Assembly (NCBI RefSeq): GCF_016598485.1
Contig: NZ_JAEMUW010000003.1
Span: forward strand, 186,001 to 250,000
DNA: 64,000 nt
Source: Micromonospora coerulea
Lineage (GTDB): Bacteria > Actinomycetota > Actinomycetes > Mycobacteriales > Micromonosporaceae
Reading direction: 5' to 3'
The translations under genes were made by a program, and so were the position numbers. The notes beneath the pieces were generated by a model that made no database searches, was not told the origin of the DNA, and saw only the letters and a list, made by a program, of their open reading frames with translations. Positions 26,840 through 34,860 of this stretch are shown here, one piece after another (within the stretch, counting starts at the first letter, position 1; every line of letters begins with the position of its first letter).

Positions 26840-27967
26840 ATGGCTGCTCGTACGCACACCGGGATGCGCGGTATCGCCGCGGTCCCCTCGTACGTGGTGA
26901 TGCAGCCGACCACGCTGTGCAACCTCGATTGCGCCTACTGTTATCTGCCTATGCGCGCGGCGGACCGGCGGATGCCGGTGGCGGTGGCTGAGGCGGTGGC
27001 GGCGTCGGTGAACCCGTGGGCGACCACTGGCCGCTTCTCGGTCGTCTGGCACGGCGGGGAGCCCCTGGCGGCCGGACGGGACCATCTGGCGGCGCTGCTG
27101 GCGCCGTTCGGGCCGGAGGTGGAGCACCACGTCCAGACCAACGCCACACTGATCGACGACGCCTGGTGCGCGTTCTTCGCCGAGCGCGACATCCGGGTGA
27201 GCGTCAGCGTGGACGGGCCGCGGGAGCGCAACGGGGAGCGGGTGACCCGGGGCGGCCGGCCGGCGTACGACCGGATCGTGGCCGGGGTGGCGGCGCTGCG
27301 CCGGCACGGGCTGCCCTTCTCGGCGCTCGCGGTGGTCTCCCGGCCCGGTCCCGGGCTGGCCACCGAGCTGTACGACTACTTCCTCGACCTCGGCTGCGAC
27401 GTGCTCGGCGTCAACATCGAGGAGACCGAGGGGGTCAACACGCGGACGAACGCCCGGGACGCCGGTGCGGTCACCGCATTCTGGGCGGAGCTGGTCGGCG
27501 CTTGGCGCCGGGAGCCCCGGATCCATCTGCGGGAGGTGGAGTGGTCGCTGCGGTACGCCGGCGCCGTCCTGGACGGGACGGCGGACGGGCTGCTGCCGCG
27601 GCGCCTGGACCCGATCCCCACCGTCGCCCACGACGGCTCGGTGGTGGTCCTCTCCCCGGAGCTGGCCGGGTTCACCGATCCCCGGTACGGCGACTTCAGC
27701 AGCGGCAACGTGCTGGCCACACCGTTGGCCGAGATCCTGGCCGAGGCTGGCCGGACGCCCTGGGTGGACGAGTTCCTCACCGGGGTGGAGGCGTGCCGGT
27801 CGTCGTGCCCCTACTTCGGGTTCTGCGGAGGCGGTCACGCCGCCAACCGCTACTTCGAGCTGGGGCGTTTTGACGGTACGGAGACCGAGCACTGCCGCAA
27901 CAGCAAGATCCGCCTACTGGAGGGAGTGTTGGAGCATGCCCGAGACAACCAGTCACCGGCAGCCTGA
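26840..27967 (+). CDS. Radical SAM/SPASM peptide maturase, cyclophane-forming type (AmcB-like)
   Basis: 375-residue radical SAM enzyme. The [4Fe-4S]-SAM motif is C27-x3-C31-x2-C34 (TTLCNLDCAYCYLPM), followed by VWHGGEPLAAG and QTNATLIDD. A late cysteine cluster (ACRSSCPYFGFCGGGH, then EHCRNSK) is a SPASM-type auxiliary-cluster domain. The gene overlaps by 32 bp a small peptide gene with an aromatic-triplet C-terminus, a pairing known for triceptide (three-residue cyclophane) RiPPs. It probably couples aromatic rings of the peptide to nearby side-chain carbons. Assignment to the AmcB group is from memory of that family and cannot be checked here. No protease or transporter gene is adjacent. 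Confidence 0.85.
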   Translation: MAARTHTGMRGIAAVPSYVVMQPTTLCNLDCAYCYLPMRAADRRMPVAVAEAVAASVNPWATTGRFSVVWHGGEPLAAGRDHLAALLAPFGPEVEHHVQTNATLIDDAWCAFFAERDIRVSVSVDGPRERNGERVTRGGRPAYDRIVAGVAALRRHGLPFSALAVVSRPGPGLATELYDYFLDLGCDVLGVNIEETEGVNTRTNARDAGAVTAFWAELVGAWRREPRIHLREVEWSLRYAGAVLDGTADGLLPRRLDPIPTVAHDGSVVVLSPELAGFTDPRYGDFSSGNVLATPLAEILAEAGRTPWVDEFLTGVEACRSSCPYFGFCGGGHAANRYFELGRFDGTETEHCRNSKIRLLEGVLEHARDNQSPAA

Positions 27968-28172
27968 GCGCGTGGGGGGCACCGACCCTGATCCGGTCGT
28001 CGACCGGGTGCGGGAGGCCGCCGTGGGGTTGACCGCACTGCTCCACGAGGCGGAGGCCGCGCGCCGGCTGCGGTCGGAGGTGTCGGGCGGCGACGGCGCC
28101 AGCGCGGTCTGCGCGTGGAACCATTTCGAGAACATCCCGACGTTCTACAACTGGAACAACCGGCCCCGCTGA
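27936..28172 (+). CDS. RiPP precursor peptide with aromatic-X-X triplet core (AmcA-like)
   Basis: 78-residue peptide starting at ATG 27936, inside the 3' end of the maturase gene, with AGGGAG 9 bp upstream. Residues 1-56 form a leader with a helical, charged segment (LTALLHEAEAARRLRSEV, 32-49). The tail reads in strict triplets: W61-N-H, F64-E-N, I67-P-T, F70-Y-N, W73-N-N, R76-P-R. Aromatic residues fall every third position at 61, 64, 70 and 73, as in precursors of three-residue cyclophane peptides. One Cys (C59) sits just before the core. The start could alternatively be the GTG at 27973. The mature product is not predictable in detail. Confidence 0.85.
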   Translation: MPETTSHRQPERVGGTDPDPVVDRVREAAVGLTALLHEAEAARRLRSEVSGGDGASAVCAWNHFENIPTFYNWNNRPR

Positions 28173-28186
28173 CGGTACGCGGCCGA

Positions 28187-28241
28187 GATCAGGGACCCGC
28201 TGGTCGACCGGAGTCGTCTCCGGCCCGCGTGGTCCCTGATC
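28187..28241 (+). terminator. Branched stem-loop after the RiPP precursor
   Basis: GATCAGGGACC (28187-28197) pairs perfectly with GGTCCCTGATC (28231-28241) and encloses a second hairpin CCGGAG-TCGT-CTCCGG. It begins 15 bp after the precursor stop and probably ends that transcript. Confidence 0.7.
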
Positions 28242-28273
28242 ATCGGTGGCGCCGCTTCTGATGGGCACATGCG

Positions 28274-28302
28274 TGAGCACGCGGGGAGTTACCGCGTGCT
28301 CA
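28274..28302 (-). terminator. Terminator of the DUF3073 gene
   Basis: Perfect 11-bp stem TGAGCACGCGG/CCGCGTGCTCA with a 7-nt loop, 15 bp beyond the stop of the leftward DUF3073 gene. It may also back up the RiPP terminator. Confidence 0.75.
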
Positions 28303-28316
28303 GCTGCGTTCGGAGG

Positions 28317-28532
28317 TCAGCGGGTCGGACGGACCCAGGTGTCCGGGTCCTCGTCCGCGTGATCCTCATCGTCGTCGTCGACATACTCTTTGTAGTCGTC
28401 GTCGAAGTTGTGCTCAGACTTACCAGCACCCGCCAACTCGCGCTGCAAGGCGGTGAGGTCGGTGTTCGGGGAGTGGTACTTCAACTCCCGGGCCACCTTC
28501 GTCTGCTTGGCCTTAGCACGGCCGCGCCCCAT
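28317..28532 (-). CDS. DUF3073 family protein
   Basis: 71-residue hydrophilic protein conserved in actinobacteria. It begins MGRGRAKAKQTKVARELKYH, the hallmark of the family, and ends in a very acidic DDDYKEYVDDDDEDH stretch. The charge split, basic N-terminus and acidic C-terminus, is typical. ATG at 28532. Function unknown; it has its own terminator and probably its own promoter. Confidence 0.9.
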   Translation of the reverse strand: MGRGRAKAKQTKVARELKYHSPNTDLTALQRELAGAGKSEHNFDDDYKEYVDDDDEDHADEDPDTWVRPTR

Positions 28533-28834
28533 GGCTCGACCCCCTCGCACAGAATGCGGGGCAGCCCGAAGGCGGGCCCCGATGACGTCAGGCATCTCTC
28601 GTGGCTCTTACGGTACATGGGGATGCCACCGTTCGGCACCTCGGGTTACCGTCAGCCGGCCCTGCGCGTCGCAGTGATCCGGCCGTGACAAATTGTACCC
28701 GGTAAGGACCGAACTGCGGGACCGCCCGTGACAGCGGTCAAACCGGTACGAAGCTCCCCAGATCCCAGCTTAACGCGACCGCCGTCCGAGCGCTGGACCG
28801 GGGGCGGGCGGCCGGCCCGCCCCCGGAGTGACAT
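28533..28834. other. Intergenic region between DUF3073 and valine dehydrogenase genes
   Basis: 302 bp with no gene seen. It must hold the promoter for the leftward DUF3073 gene. The stretch near 28680-28700 (GTGACAAATTGTACC) is AT-richer than its surroundings. I see no clear terminator for the dehydrogenase beyond a weak GC-rich inverted stretch near 28800-28825. Confidence 0.4.
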
Positions 28835-29917
28835 TCAGCGCAGGTGGATCGTGCGGAGCCGGCCGACCTCGGCCATCCGCCGCTCGGCGAGCCGGTCCGC
28901 AGCGACCGCCGGCGGGACGCCCTCGTCGTCGGCGAGTCCGAGGATCTCCCGGGTGGTGTCGTAGATCCGGGTGGCGCGCAGCTTCGCCCGGTCGAAGTTG
29001 AAGCCCTCGATCTCGTCGGCGACCTGGATCACGCCGCCGGCGTTCACCACGTAGTCCGGGGCGTACAGGATGCCCCGGTCGGCGAGGAGCTTCTCGATCC
29101 CCGGGTGGGCGAGCTGGTTGTTCGCCGCCCCGGCGACCACCTTGGCGCGCAGCGCCGGCACGGTGTCGTCGTTGAGGGCGCCGCCCAGCGCGCACGGGGC
29201 GTACACGTCGATGTCGGACGCGACCAGCGCGGCGGCGTCGTCGACCAGCGCGACCTGCGGGTGAGTGGCGCGCACCCACTCCAGCGCCTTCGGGTTGACG
29301 TCGGTCGCCACCACCTCGGCGCCGTCGTCCAGCAGGTGGCCGGTGAGGTACTTGCCGACCTTGCCCAGGCCGGCCACGCCGACCCGCTTGCCGGCGAGGG
29401 AGGGGCTGCCCCAGACGTGCTCGGCGGCGGCCCGCATGCCCTGGAAGACGCCCCAGGCGGTGAGGATCGAGGAGTCGCCCGCGCCGCCGTGCTCGACGCT
29501 GCGCCCGGTGACGTAGCGCGTCTCGCGGGCGATCACGTCCATGTCGGCGACGTAGGTGCCGACGTCGCAGGCGGTGTAGTAGCGCCCGGCCAGCGACTCC
29601 ACGAAGCGGCCGTAGGCACGCAGCAGCGCCTCGCTCTTGATCTGCTCCGGGTCGCCCCAGATGACCGCCTTGCCGCCGCCCAGGTCCAGGCCGGCCAGGG
29701 CGTTCTTGTACGCCATGCCGCGGGAGAGGTCGAGCACGTCGGCGAGGGCGTCGTCCTCGCTCGCGTACGGGTAGAACCGGGTGCCGCCGAGCGCGGGGCC
29801 CAGCGCGGTGGAGTAGATCCCGATGATCGCCTTGAGGCCGGACTGCTTGTCCTGGCAGAACACGACCTGTTCGTGACCGGTCGATCCCGGGTCGTCGGTG
29901 CTGGCGAATACGCCCAT
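28835..29917 (-). CDS. vdh: Valine/leucine dehydrogenase (Glu/Leu/Phe/Val dehydrogenase family)
   Basis: 360-residue NAD-dependent amino-acid dehydrogenase that deaminates branched-chain amino acids to 2-keto acids. The glycine-rich catalytic lysine segment [14 protein letters not shown] is near residue 85. The NAD-binding Rossmann loop [12 protein letters not shown] is near 180, and [14 protein letters not shown] and [10 protein letters not shown] follow. Similarity to streptomycete valine dehydrogenase is the basis for the symbol, though leucine dehydrogenase is possible. It likely feeds branched-chain acyl-CoA starters into fatty-acid metabolism. Confidence 0.88.
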   Translation of the reverse strand: MGVFASTDDPGSTGHEQVVFCQDKQSGLKAIIGIYSTALGPALGGTRFYPYASEDDALADVLDLSRGMAYKNALAGLDLGGGKAVIWGDPEQIKSEALLRAYGRFVESLAGRYYTACDVGTYVADMDVIARETRYVTGRSVEHGGAGDSSILTAWGVFQGMRAAAEHVWGSPSLAGKRVGVAGLGKVGKYLTGHLLDDGAEVVATDVNPKALEWVRATHPQVALVDDAAALVASDIDVYAPCALGGALNDDTVPALRAKVVAGAANNQLAHPGIEKLLADRGILYAPDYVVNAGGVIQVADEIEGFNFDRAKLRATRIYDTTREILGLADDEGVPPAVAADRLAERRMAEVGRLRTIHLR

Positions 29918-30091
29918 GGCTGACTCCTGTGACGGTGGGCGCCTTTGTGGGGCGCGGACCTGGTGGCACGCCGGCGGGATGCTGCCGGTGCTGCTGAGCC
30001 TAATATCGGCCGAAGCCGTACTGTCGCCCGCGTTACGTGTCCGTGCCCCGGGTGACGACGTGCGGGCTCCGACTCGTGGGAGGATCGCGCC

Positions 30092-30931
30092 GTGCCGTCG
30101 CTCTTCGCTTCTTACCTGCGCGTGTACGAGCCGCTGACCGCCTTCGACCGGGACCGCCAGTCATTCTGGCGCCGGTACGTCAACGAGGGCCGCGCGGTGG
30201 CCCCGCTGGAGGGGCCGGTCCGGCAGCGGACGGCGGTGATCGAGGCGCTCGGCGCGGGCTGGACCCGGCTGCCCGATCTGCCGGACGAGGCGTACGTGCT
30301 GGAGACCGACGACAGCCTGCTGGTCTGTCCGTGGAACCTGCGGATCCGGGTGGCCGAGGCGGCGCTGAGCGCCCGTGACGGGGTGCCCTCGGTGCTGGCC
30401 GACGCGTTCGTCCCGCCGATCCTGGCCGGGCAGGCCAAGGCGGTGGTGGAGGACTGGCGCAGCGGGGCGCGGGTGCTGGAGCACGGCGTGCCCCGGGTGC
30501 ACGAGCAGATCGCCACCTGGGGGGTGCCGCTGCGCTGGTTCGTGCTCTTCGAGTCGGCGGAGCGGCACCTGGTGACCGAGCCGGGCCGCCGGGCGCTGCG
30601 CTACCGGACCGAGATCTCCAAGGCCCGCCGCCGGTCATCCCGGGCGCTGTCGGTGCTGCGCAAGTCGGTCGGTGAGGCGCCGATCACCGAGGCGGTCGAG
30701 GAGGCCGCCCGGTGGCTGGAGGAGTTCCACCCCCGTTCGGTGGTGGAGCTGGACTACGGCGGCCTGGTGCAGTTGCTGCCGAACGCCATGCTGGCCGCGG
30801 ACGACTCGACCGAGCTGGTGGCGAACGGCCTGGCCGGGCTCTCCCGGGGTGAGGCCGAGGAGGCCTCGGCGGCGTACGACAAGCTCGTCGCCCGGTGGCG
30901 CGCGGTGCAGCTGCTCGAGCGGTGCAACTAG
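30092..30931 (+). CDS. Conserved actinobacterial hypothetical protein
   Basis: 279-residue soluble protein from GTG 30092. It begins [20 protein letters not shown] and has a charged middle with [20 protein letters not shown], then [20 protein letters not shown] and an acidic/basic helical end. No signal peptide, membrane segment or recognised catalytic motif. Similar proteins sit near bldC in related actinomycetes as far as I recall, but I cannot assign a family. It stands alone between a leftward dehydrogenase and bldC. Confidence 0.75.
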   Translation: MPSLFASYLRVYEPLTAFDRDRQSFWRRYVNEGRAVAPLEGPVRQRTAVIEALGAGWTRLPDLPDEAYVLETDDSLLVCPWNLRIRVAEAALSARDGVPSVLADAFVPPILAGQAKAVVEDWRSGARVLEHGVPRVHEQIATWGVPLRWFVLFESAERHLVTEPGRRALRYRTEISKARRRSSRALSVLRKSVGEAPITEAVEEAARWLEEFHPRSVVELDYGGLVQLLPNAMLAADDSTELVANGLAGLSRGEAEEASAAYDKLVARWRAVQLLERCN

Positions 30932-31183
30932 TCCCAAATCGCCCAGGAAGCGCAGCGAATCCGAGGGTGTCTCGTAGTTGACGCTCCACAAACCGTGATC
31001 ATGAGTCCGATTAAGGTAGTTTCTGCCGTGTAAAAGTCGTAAAAATCGGGCATGGTTCATCCGTCCGTCTAGGGACCTTCAGCCGTTCGGCCCATGTCGG
31101 ACATCGGGGACTAGCCGGACCATGGGAGACGCGTCGGCCGGCGGGACCCCGGCCGATGTCTATAAACGTGGAGGAGTGACCCG
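30932..31183 (+). promoter_or_regulatory. Long AT-richer upstream region of bldC
   Basis: The 250 bp before bldC are clearly lower in GC than the rest, for example GTGTAAAAGTCGTAAAAATC near 31028 and TCTATAAACGTG just before the ribosome site GAGGAG. Developmental genes in actinomycetes often have long controlled leaders. No clear hairpin or operator could be picked by eye. Confidence 0.4.
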
Positions 31184-31393
31184 ATGGCATCGCGAACGCA
31201 CGAACCAGAGCCGCTACTCACGCCGGCCGAGGTGGCGTCGATGTTCCGTGTCGACCCGAAGACGGTGACCCGGTGGGCCAAGGCTGGCAAGCTCAGCGCC
31301 ATCCGGACCCTGGGCGGCCACCGCCGTTACCGGGAGTCGGAGGTCAGGGCTCTGCTGCAGGGTCAGATCCCGCAGCAGCGTCAGGGGGACTGA
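31184..31393 (+). CDS. bldC: Developmental regulator BldC (MerR-like winged helix)
   Basis: 69-residue DNA-binding protein consisting of a single MerR-type domain: LLTPAEVASMFRVDPKTVTR, WAKAGKLSAIRTLGGHRRYR, then ESEVRALL. Sequence and length match BldC of Streptomyces, which binds direct repeats cooperatively and holds back entry into development. ATG at 31184, GAGGAG 8 bp upstream. It is followed by a long stem-loop and is convergent with the next gene. Confidence 0.95.
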   Translation: MASRTHEPEPLLTPAEVASMFRVDPKTVTRWAKAGKLSAIRTLGGHRRYRESEVRALLQGQIPQQRQGD

Positions 31394-31420
31394 CGACCCG
31401 GACGTTTCACCAGGCGTTCC

Positions 31421-31473
31421 GATTCAGGGGCGGCCGGACGTACGCGACAGCGACGATCCGCCGCCCCTGAATC
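31421..31473. terminator. Terminator between bldC and the PPOX-family gene
   Basis: GATTCAGGGGCGG (31421-31433) pairs perfectly with CCGCCCCTGAATC (31461-31473) across a 27-nt loop. It serves two convergent genes. Confidence 0.75.
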
Positions 31474-31483
31474 GCGTCCGGGG

Positions 31484-31864
31484 TCAGGCGTCCAGGGTGA
31501 TCCGCAGCCCCACCGTGCCGCGTTCGCCCCGGCGCAGCCGGCTGCCGAGCAGACTGAGCCGGCCGAGCAGCCGGTACTTCTGCTTCAGCAGCTCGCGTAC
31601 CCGGCGGGTGCCGGCCAGGTCGCCGATCGTCGCGTGCCCGGGTACCGCCGCGCCGTGCGGGTTGCCGCGCACGTCGCAGGGGGCCACCGTGACCCGGCCG
31701 TCCCGCCGGATCCGCTTCACCTTGCCGGAGTCCGCCACCGTCCAGACCGCCAGCGCGTCGCCGTCCCGGACCGCCCAGACCGGGGTCGGCACCGCCCGAC
31801 CGTCCTTGCGGAAGGTGGTGAGCAGGATGTACTTCTCCGCCGCCAGGCGGTCCAGGTCGGTCAC
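31484..31864 (-). CDS. PPOX-class F420-/FMN-dependent oxidoreductase
   Basis: 126-residue split-barrel flavin/deazaflavin-binding protein. Typical segments are LDRLAAEKYILLTTFRKDG, VPTPVWAVRDGD, KVKRIRRDGRVTVAPCDVRG and a C-terminal LKQKYRLLGRL. Small proteins of this group (TIGR03666-like) use F420 or flavin in reduction reactions or are of unknown substrate. I chose the GTG at 31864: a TATCCT hexamer ends 6 bp before it, suggesting a leaderless mRNA, and the protein then starts as the family does. A TTG at 31888 would overlap that promoter. Confidence 0.82.
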   Translation of the reverse strand: MTDLDRLAAEKYILLTTFRKDGRAVPTPVWAVRDGDALAVWTVADSGKVKRIRRDGRVTVAPCDVRGNPHGAAVPGHATIGDLAGTRRVRELLKQKYRLLGRLSLLGSRLRRGERGTVGLRITLDA

Positions 31865-31908
31865 GTCGACAGGATACGGCCGCGACAACCGTTCGCAGCC
31901 CGGATAGC

Positions 31909-32700
31909 GTGAGCGCCGTGACGGGGGAACCGACGATCGGTGACGTGTTCGGCGAGATGATCCGCGACGCGTACGCCGTGGCCACCGGGATCGGCCCCCG
32001 GCCGCTGGTCGGCGGGCGGCTGCCCCGGCCGGTCATCGAGATCATCGAGCGGGACGACGGGCTGGTCAACGGGGCACCCGCCGCGCACTACCTCGACCCG
32101 CCGCAGGCGTGGCAGCCGTACGACCACCGGGCGGTCGACCGGGTTCGCGGCCGGGTGCTCGACATCGGCGTCGGCGGCGGCCGGATCGCGCTGCACCTCC
32201 AGGAGCGCGGCGTACCGGTGACCGGGCTCGACACCTCACTCGGCGCGCTGCGGGTCAGCCGGCACCGGGGCGTCCGCGACCTGGTGCACGGCACCATCGA
32301 CGAGCACGTCCCCGACGGCCGGCGGTACGACACGTTCCTGCTGCTGGGCAACAACCTCGGGCTGATCGAGGGGCGGGACCGGGCCCCCGGCTTCCTCGCC
32401 GCGCTCGCCGCGCTGGCCCGTCCCGGGGCGCAGGTCATCGCGCACGGCACCGACCCGTACGGGACGACCGACCCGGTGCACACCGGCTACCACGAGCTCA
32501 ACCGGCGGCGCGGCCGGCTCGGTGGCCAGCTGCGGCTGCGGCTGCGGTACCGGCAGCTCGGCACCGAGTGGTTCGACTACCTGGTCTGCTCGGTCGACGA
32601 GCTGGCCGAGCTGCTGCACGGTTCGCCGTGGCGGCTGGTCGACGTGGACGACGCCGATCGGCCCTACTACCTCGCGACCCTGGAGCTGGCCCCGGCGTGA
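31909..32700 (+). CDS. Class I SAM-dependent methyltransferase
   Basis: 263-residue methyltransferase. Motif I is VLDIGVGGGRIALHLQERG near residue 85, with an acidic LDTS following strand 2 and the motif II-like YDTFLLLGNNLGLIEG near 140. The C-terminal part (YLVCSVDELAELLHG...YYLATLELAPA) is typical of small-molecule methyltransferases. Start is GTG 31909 or GTG 31918, both without a ribosome site. It is divergent from the PPOX gene and ends in a strong terminator. Substrate unknown. Confidence 0.8.
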   Translation: MSAVTGEPTIGDVFGEMIRDAYAVATGIGPRPLVGGRLPRPVIEIIERDDGLVNGAPAAHYLDPPQAWQPYDHRAVDRVRGRVLDIGVGGGRIALHLQERGVPVTGLDTSLGALRVSRHRGVRDLVHGTIDEHVPDGRRYDTFLLLGNNLGLIEGRDRAPGFLAALAALARPGAQVIAHGTDPYGTTDPVHTGYHELNRRRGRLGGQLRLRLRYRQLGTEWFDYLVCSVDELAELLHGSPWRLVDVDDADRPYYLATLELAPA

Positions 32701-32703
32701 CGA

Positions 32704-32730
32704 GGCCCCCGGGTGCGTACCCCGGGGGCC
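32704..32730. terminator. Terminator after the methyltransferase gene
   Basis: Perfect 10-bp stem GGCCCCCGGG/CCCGGGGGCC with a 7-nt loop, between two convergent genes. Confidence 0.8.
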
Positions 32731-32742
32731 GTCGTCGGTGTC

Positions 32743-33039
32743 TCAGACCTGGACGGTCGGGGAGTGCTCCGCCGGCGGGATGCCGCCGTCACCGTCGACC
32801 ACCTCGTCGGGGGTGCCGTCCTCGTCGATGTCCACCATGGTGATGTCCACCTTGCCGTCACCGTCGGTGTCGAACTGGAACAGGTCCGCCTTGCCGTCGC
32901 CGTCGGTGTCGACCACCCACACGTCGGTCTTTCCGTCGTTGTTGGTGTCCGCGCGCAGCAGGTCCACCCGCTCGTCGCCGCGGGTCTCCACGGTCTCGGT
33001 GCTCTCCGTGCGCTCCGCGCTCTCCGGTGCCTGGCTCAT
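32743..33039 (-). CDS. Acidic protein with four 13-residue Asp/Gly calcium-loop-like repeats
   Basis: 98-residue protein. After an acidic, Thr/Glu-rich first third come four tandem 13-residue units: DTNNDGKTDVWVV, DTDGDGKADLFQF, DTDGDGKVDITMV, and the diverged DIDEDGTPDEVV (12). The DxDxDGxxD core matches calcium-binding loops of EF-hand, dockerin or thrombospondin type 3 repeats, so calcium binding is likely. There is no signal peptide or membrane segment, so it appears cytoplasmic, unlike most such proteins. ATG at 33039. Partner unknown. Confidence 0.8.
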   Translation of the reverse strand: MSQAPESAERTESTETVETRGDERVDLLRADTNNDGKTDVWVVDTDGDGKADLFQFDTDGDGKVDITMVDIDEDGTPDEVVDGDGGIPPAEHSPTVQV

Positions 33040-33204
33040 GTCGGTCCTTCCCTTGACGTTGACGGCCGTCTGTACCCGATCCGGCCAGCCCCCACGCATG
33101 CCGGGCCGACCGCTGCCGCCTAGGGTCGCACCCATGAACGAGCGGAGCGGGCGGCCGGGCGTGGCGGAGAACCCGCGCGTCACCGCGCGCGGCGAGGGGA
33201 CGTC

Positions 33205-34062
33205 ATGAGTGGTCGTTTTGTGGTCGTCGGAGCCGGCACGATGGGGCTCGGCATCGCCTACGTGGCGGCCGGTGCGGGCTACGCGGTCGAGCTGGTCGAG
33301 GTGGACCGCGGTCGGGCCGCCGACGCGTCGGTCCGGCTCACCGCCCTGTGGGAGCGGGCGGTGCAGCGCGGCAAGCTCAGCGCGGAGGAGGCCGCCGGGC
33401 ACCGCGAGCGGGTCGTCCTGCGCCCGGCGCTGAGCGAGGTGGCACCCGAGCCCGACGTGATCGTGGAGGCCGTCCCGGAGCGGCTCGACCTCAAGCGGGC
33501 GGTGCTGCGGGAGGCCGCCACGCTGCGCCCCGCCCTGCTGGGCAGCAACACCTCCAGCATTTCCATCGCCGACCTCGCCGCCGGGCTGGACCGGCCGGCG
33601 GCGTTCCTCGGGCTGCACTTCTTCAACCCGGTCTGGGCGATGGCGCTGCTGGAGGTCGTGGTCGGCCCGGCCACCGCGCCGGAGACCACCGAGGCGGCCG
33701 TCGCGCTCGCCGGCCGGCTGGGCAAGGACCCCGTCGTCGTACGCGACATGCCCGGCTTCGCCACCTCCCGGCTCGGGGTGACCCTCGGGCTGGAGGCGAT
33801 CCGGATGGTCGCCGACGGGGTGGCCAGCCCCACCGACATCGACAAGGCGATGGTGCTCGGCTACCGGCACCCGGTCGGCCCGCTGGAGCTGACCGACCTG
33901 GTCGGGCTGGACGTCCGGCTCGACATCGCCCGTACCCTCCAGGCCGCGTACGGGGACCGGTTCGCGCCGCCGCCGCTGCTCGAGGAGATGGTGGCCGCCG
34001 GCAAGCTCGGCAAGAAGTCCGGCCAGGGCTTCTACACCTGGGAAGGCGGCGTGCGGAAATGA
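33205..34062 (+). CDS. 3-hydroxyacyl-CoA (3-hydroxybutyryl-CoA) dehydrogenase
   Basis: 285-residue NAD-dependent enzyme oxidising 3-hydroxyacyl-CoA. The Rossmann loop VVGAGTMGLGIAYVAAGAGY starts at residue 7. The catalytic region GLHFFNPVWAMALLEVV is near 140, and the C-terminal domain has VLGYRHPVGPLELTDLVGLD. It starts at ATG 33205 and overlaps the downstream hydratase by ATGA, so the two act as one translational unit in beta-oxidation or phenylacetate-type degradation. Confidence 0.92.
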   Translation: MSGRFVVVGAGTMGLGIAYVAAGAGYAVELVEVDRGRAADASVRLTALWERAVQRGKLSAEEAAGHRERVVLRPALSEVAPEPDVIVEAVPERLDLKRAVLREAATLRPALLGSNTSSISIADLAAGLDRPAAFLGLHFFNPVWAMALLEVVVGPATAPETTEAAVALAGRLGKDPVVVRDMPGFATSRLGVTLGLEAIRMVADGVASPTDIDKAMVLGYRHPVGPLELTDLVGLDVRLDIARTLQAAYGDRFAPPPLLEEMVAAGKLGKKSGQGFYTWEGGVRK

Positions 34063-34802
34063 GTCTGGTCAGGATCGAGGAGCTGCCCGACCGGCTGGTG
34101 GTGACGCTGGACCGGCCGGAGAAGCGCAACGCCATCGACGCCGACCTGATCACCGAGCTGCACGCGGTCTGCGCCGAGCTGGAGGCGCGGCCCCGGCTGC
34201 TGCTGCTCACCGGCGGCACCGAAGGCATCTTCGCCGGTGGGGCGGACATCGGCCAGCTCCGCGAGCGCGGCCGGCTCGACGCCCTGGCCGCCATCAACTC
34301 GGCCGCCTTCGCGCGGATCCGGGCGCTGCCGATGCCGACCGTGGCGGCCGTCGACGGCCCGGCGCTGGGCGGCGGCGCGGAGCTGGCGTACGCCTGCGAC
34401 CTGCGGGTGTGCACGGCGCGCGCGGTCTTCGGCCAGCCCGAGGTGCGGTTGGGCATCCTGGCCGGCGCCGGCGCGACCCACCGCCTGCCGGCCCTGATCG
34501 GCGAGGCCCGGGCCAAGGAGCTGCTCTTCACCGGCCGGCGGGTCGACGCCGACGAGGCGCTGCGGATCGGGCTGGTCAACCGGGTGGTGGCCGAGCCGGC
34601 GGAACTGCTGCCCACCGCGCACGGCCTGCTCGACGAGATGGCGAAGGGCTCGGCGCTGGCGCTCCGGCTGACCAAACTGGCCGTGGACGCCCCGCCCGCC
34701 GCCCACCCGCAGCTCGACCTGCTCGGCCAGGCGGTGCTCTTCGAGGACGAGGAGAAGCACCGGCGGATGACCGAGTTCCTGGAGCGGCGTCGCTCCCGCT
34801 GA
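34059..34802 (+). CDS. Enoyl-CoA hydratase/isomerase family protein
   Basis: 247-residue crotonase. RPEKRNAIDADLITEL is near residue 20, the oxyanion loop GGADIGQLRERG near 65, and the active-site helix DGPALGGGAELAYACDLRV near 100, with FGQPEVRLGILAGAGAT after it. ATG overlaps the stop of the preceding dehydrogenase. The two genes give successive beta-oxidation steps. A long perfect terminator follows. Confidence 0.92.
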   Translation: MSLVRIEELPDRLVVTLDRPEKRNAIDADLITELHAVCAELEARPRLLLLTGGTEGIFAGGADIGQLRERGRLDALAAINSAAFARIRALPMPTVAAVDGPALGGGAELAYACDLRVCTARAVFGQPEVRLGILAGAGATHRLPALIGEARAKELLFTGRRVDADEALRIGLVNRVVAEPAELLPTAHGLLDEMAKGSALALRLTKLAVDAPPAAHPQLDLLGQAVLFEDEEKHRRMTEFLERRRSR

Positions 34803-34814
34803 GCCGAGCTCGAC

Positions 34815-34857
34815 ACGACGAAGGCCGCACCGGTTCGCCCGGTGCGGCCTTCGTCGT
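34815..34857. terminator. Strong bidirectional terminator
   Basis: Perfect 19-bp stem (34815-34833 with 34839-34857) and 5-nt loop TTCGC between the convergent hydratase and binding-protein genes. Confidence 0.88.
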
Positions 34858-34860
34858 CGC

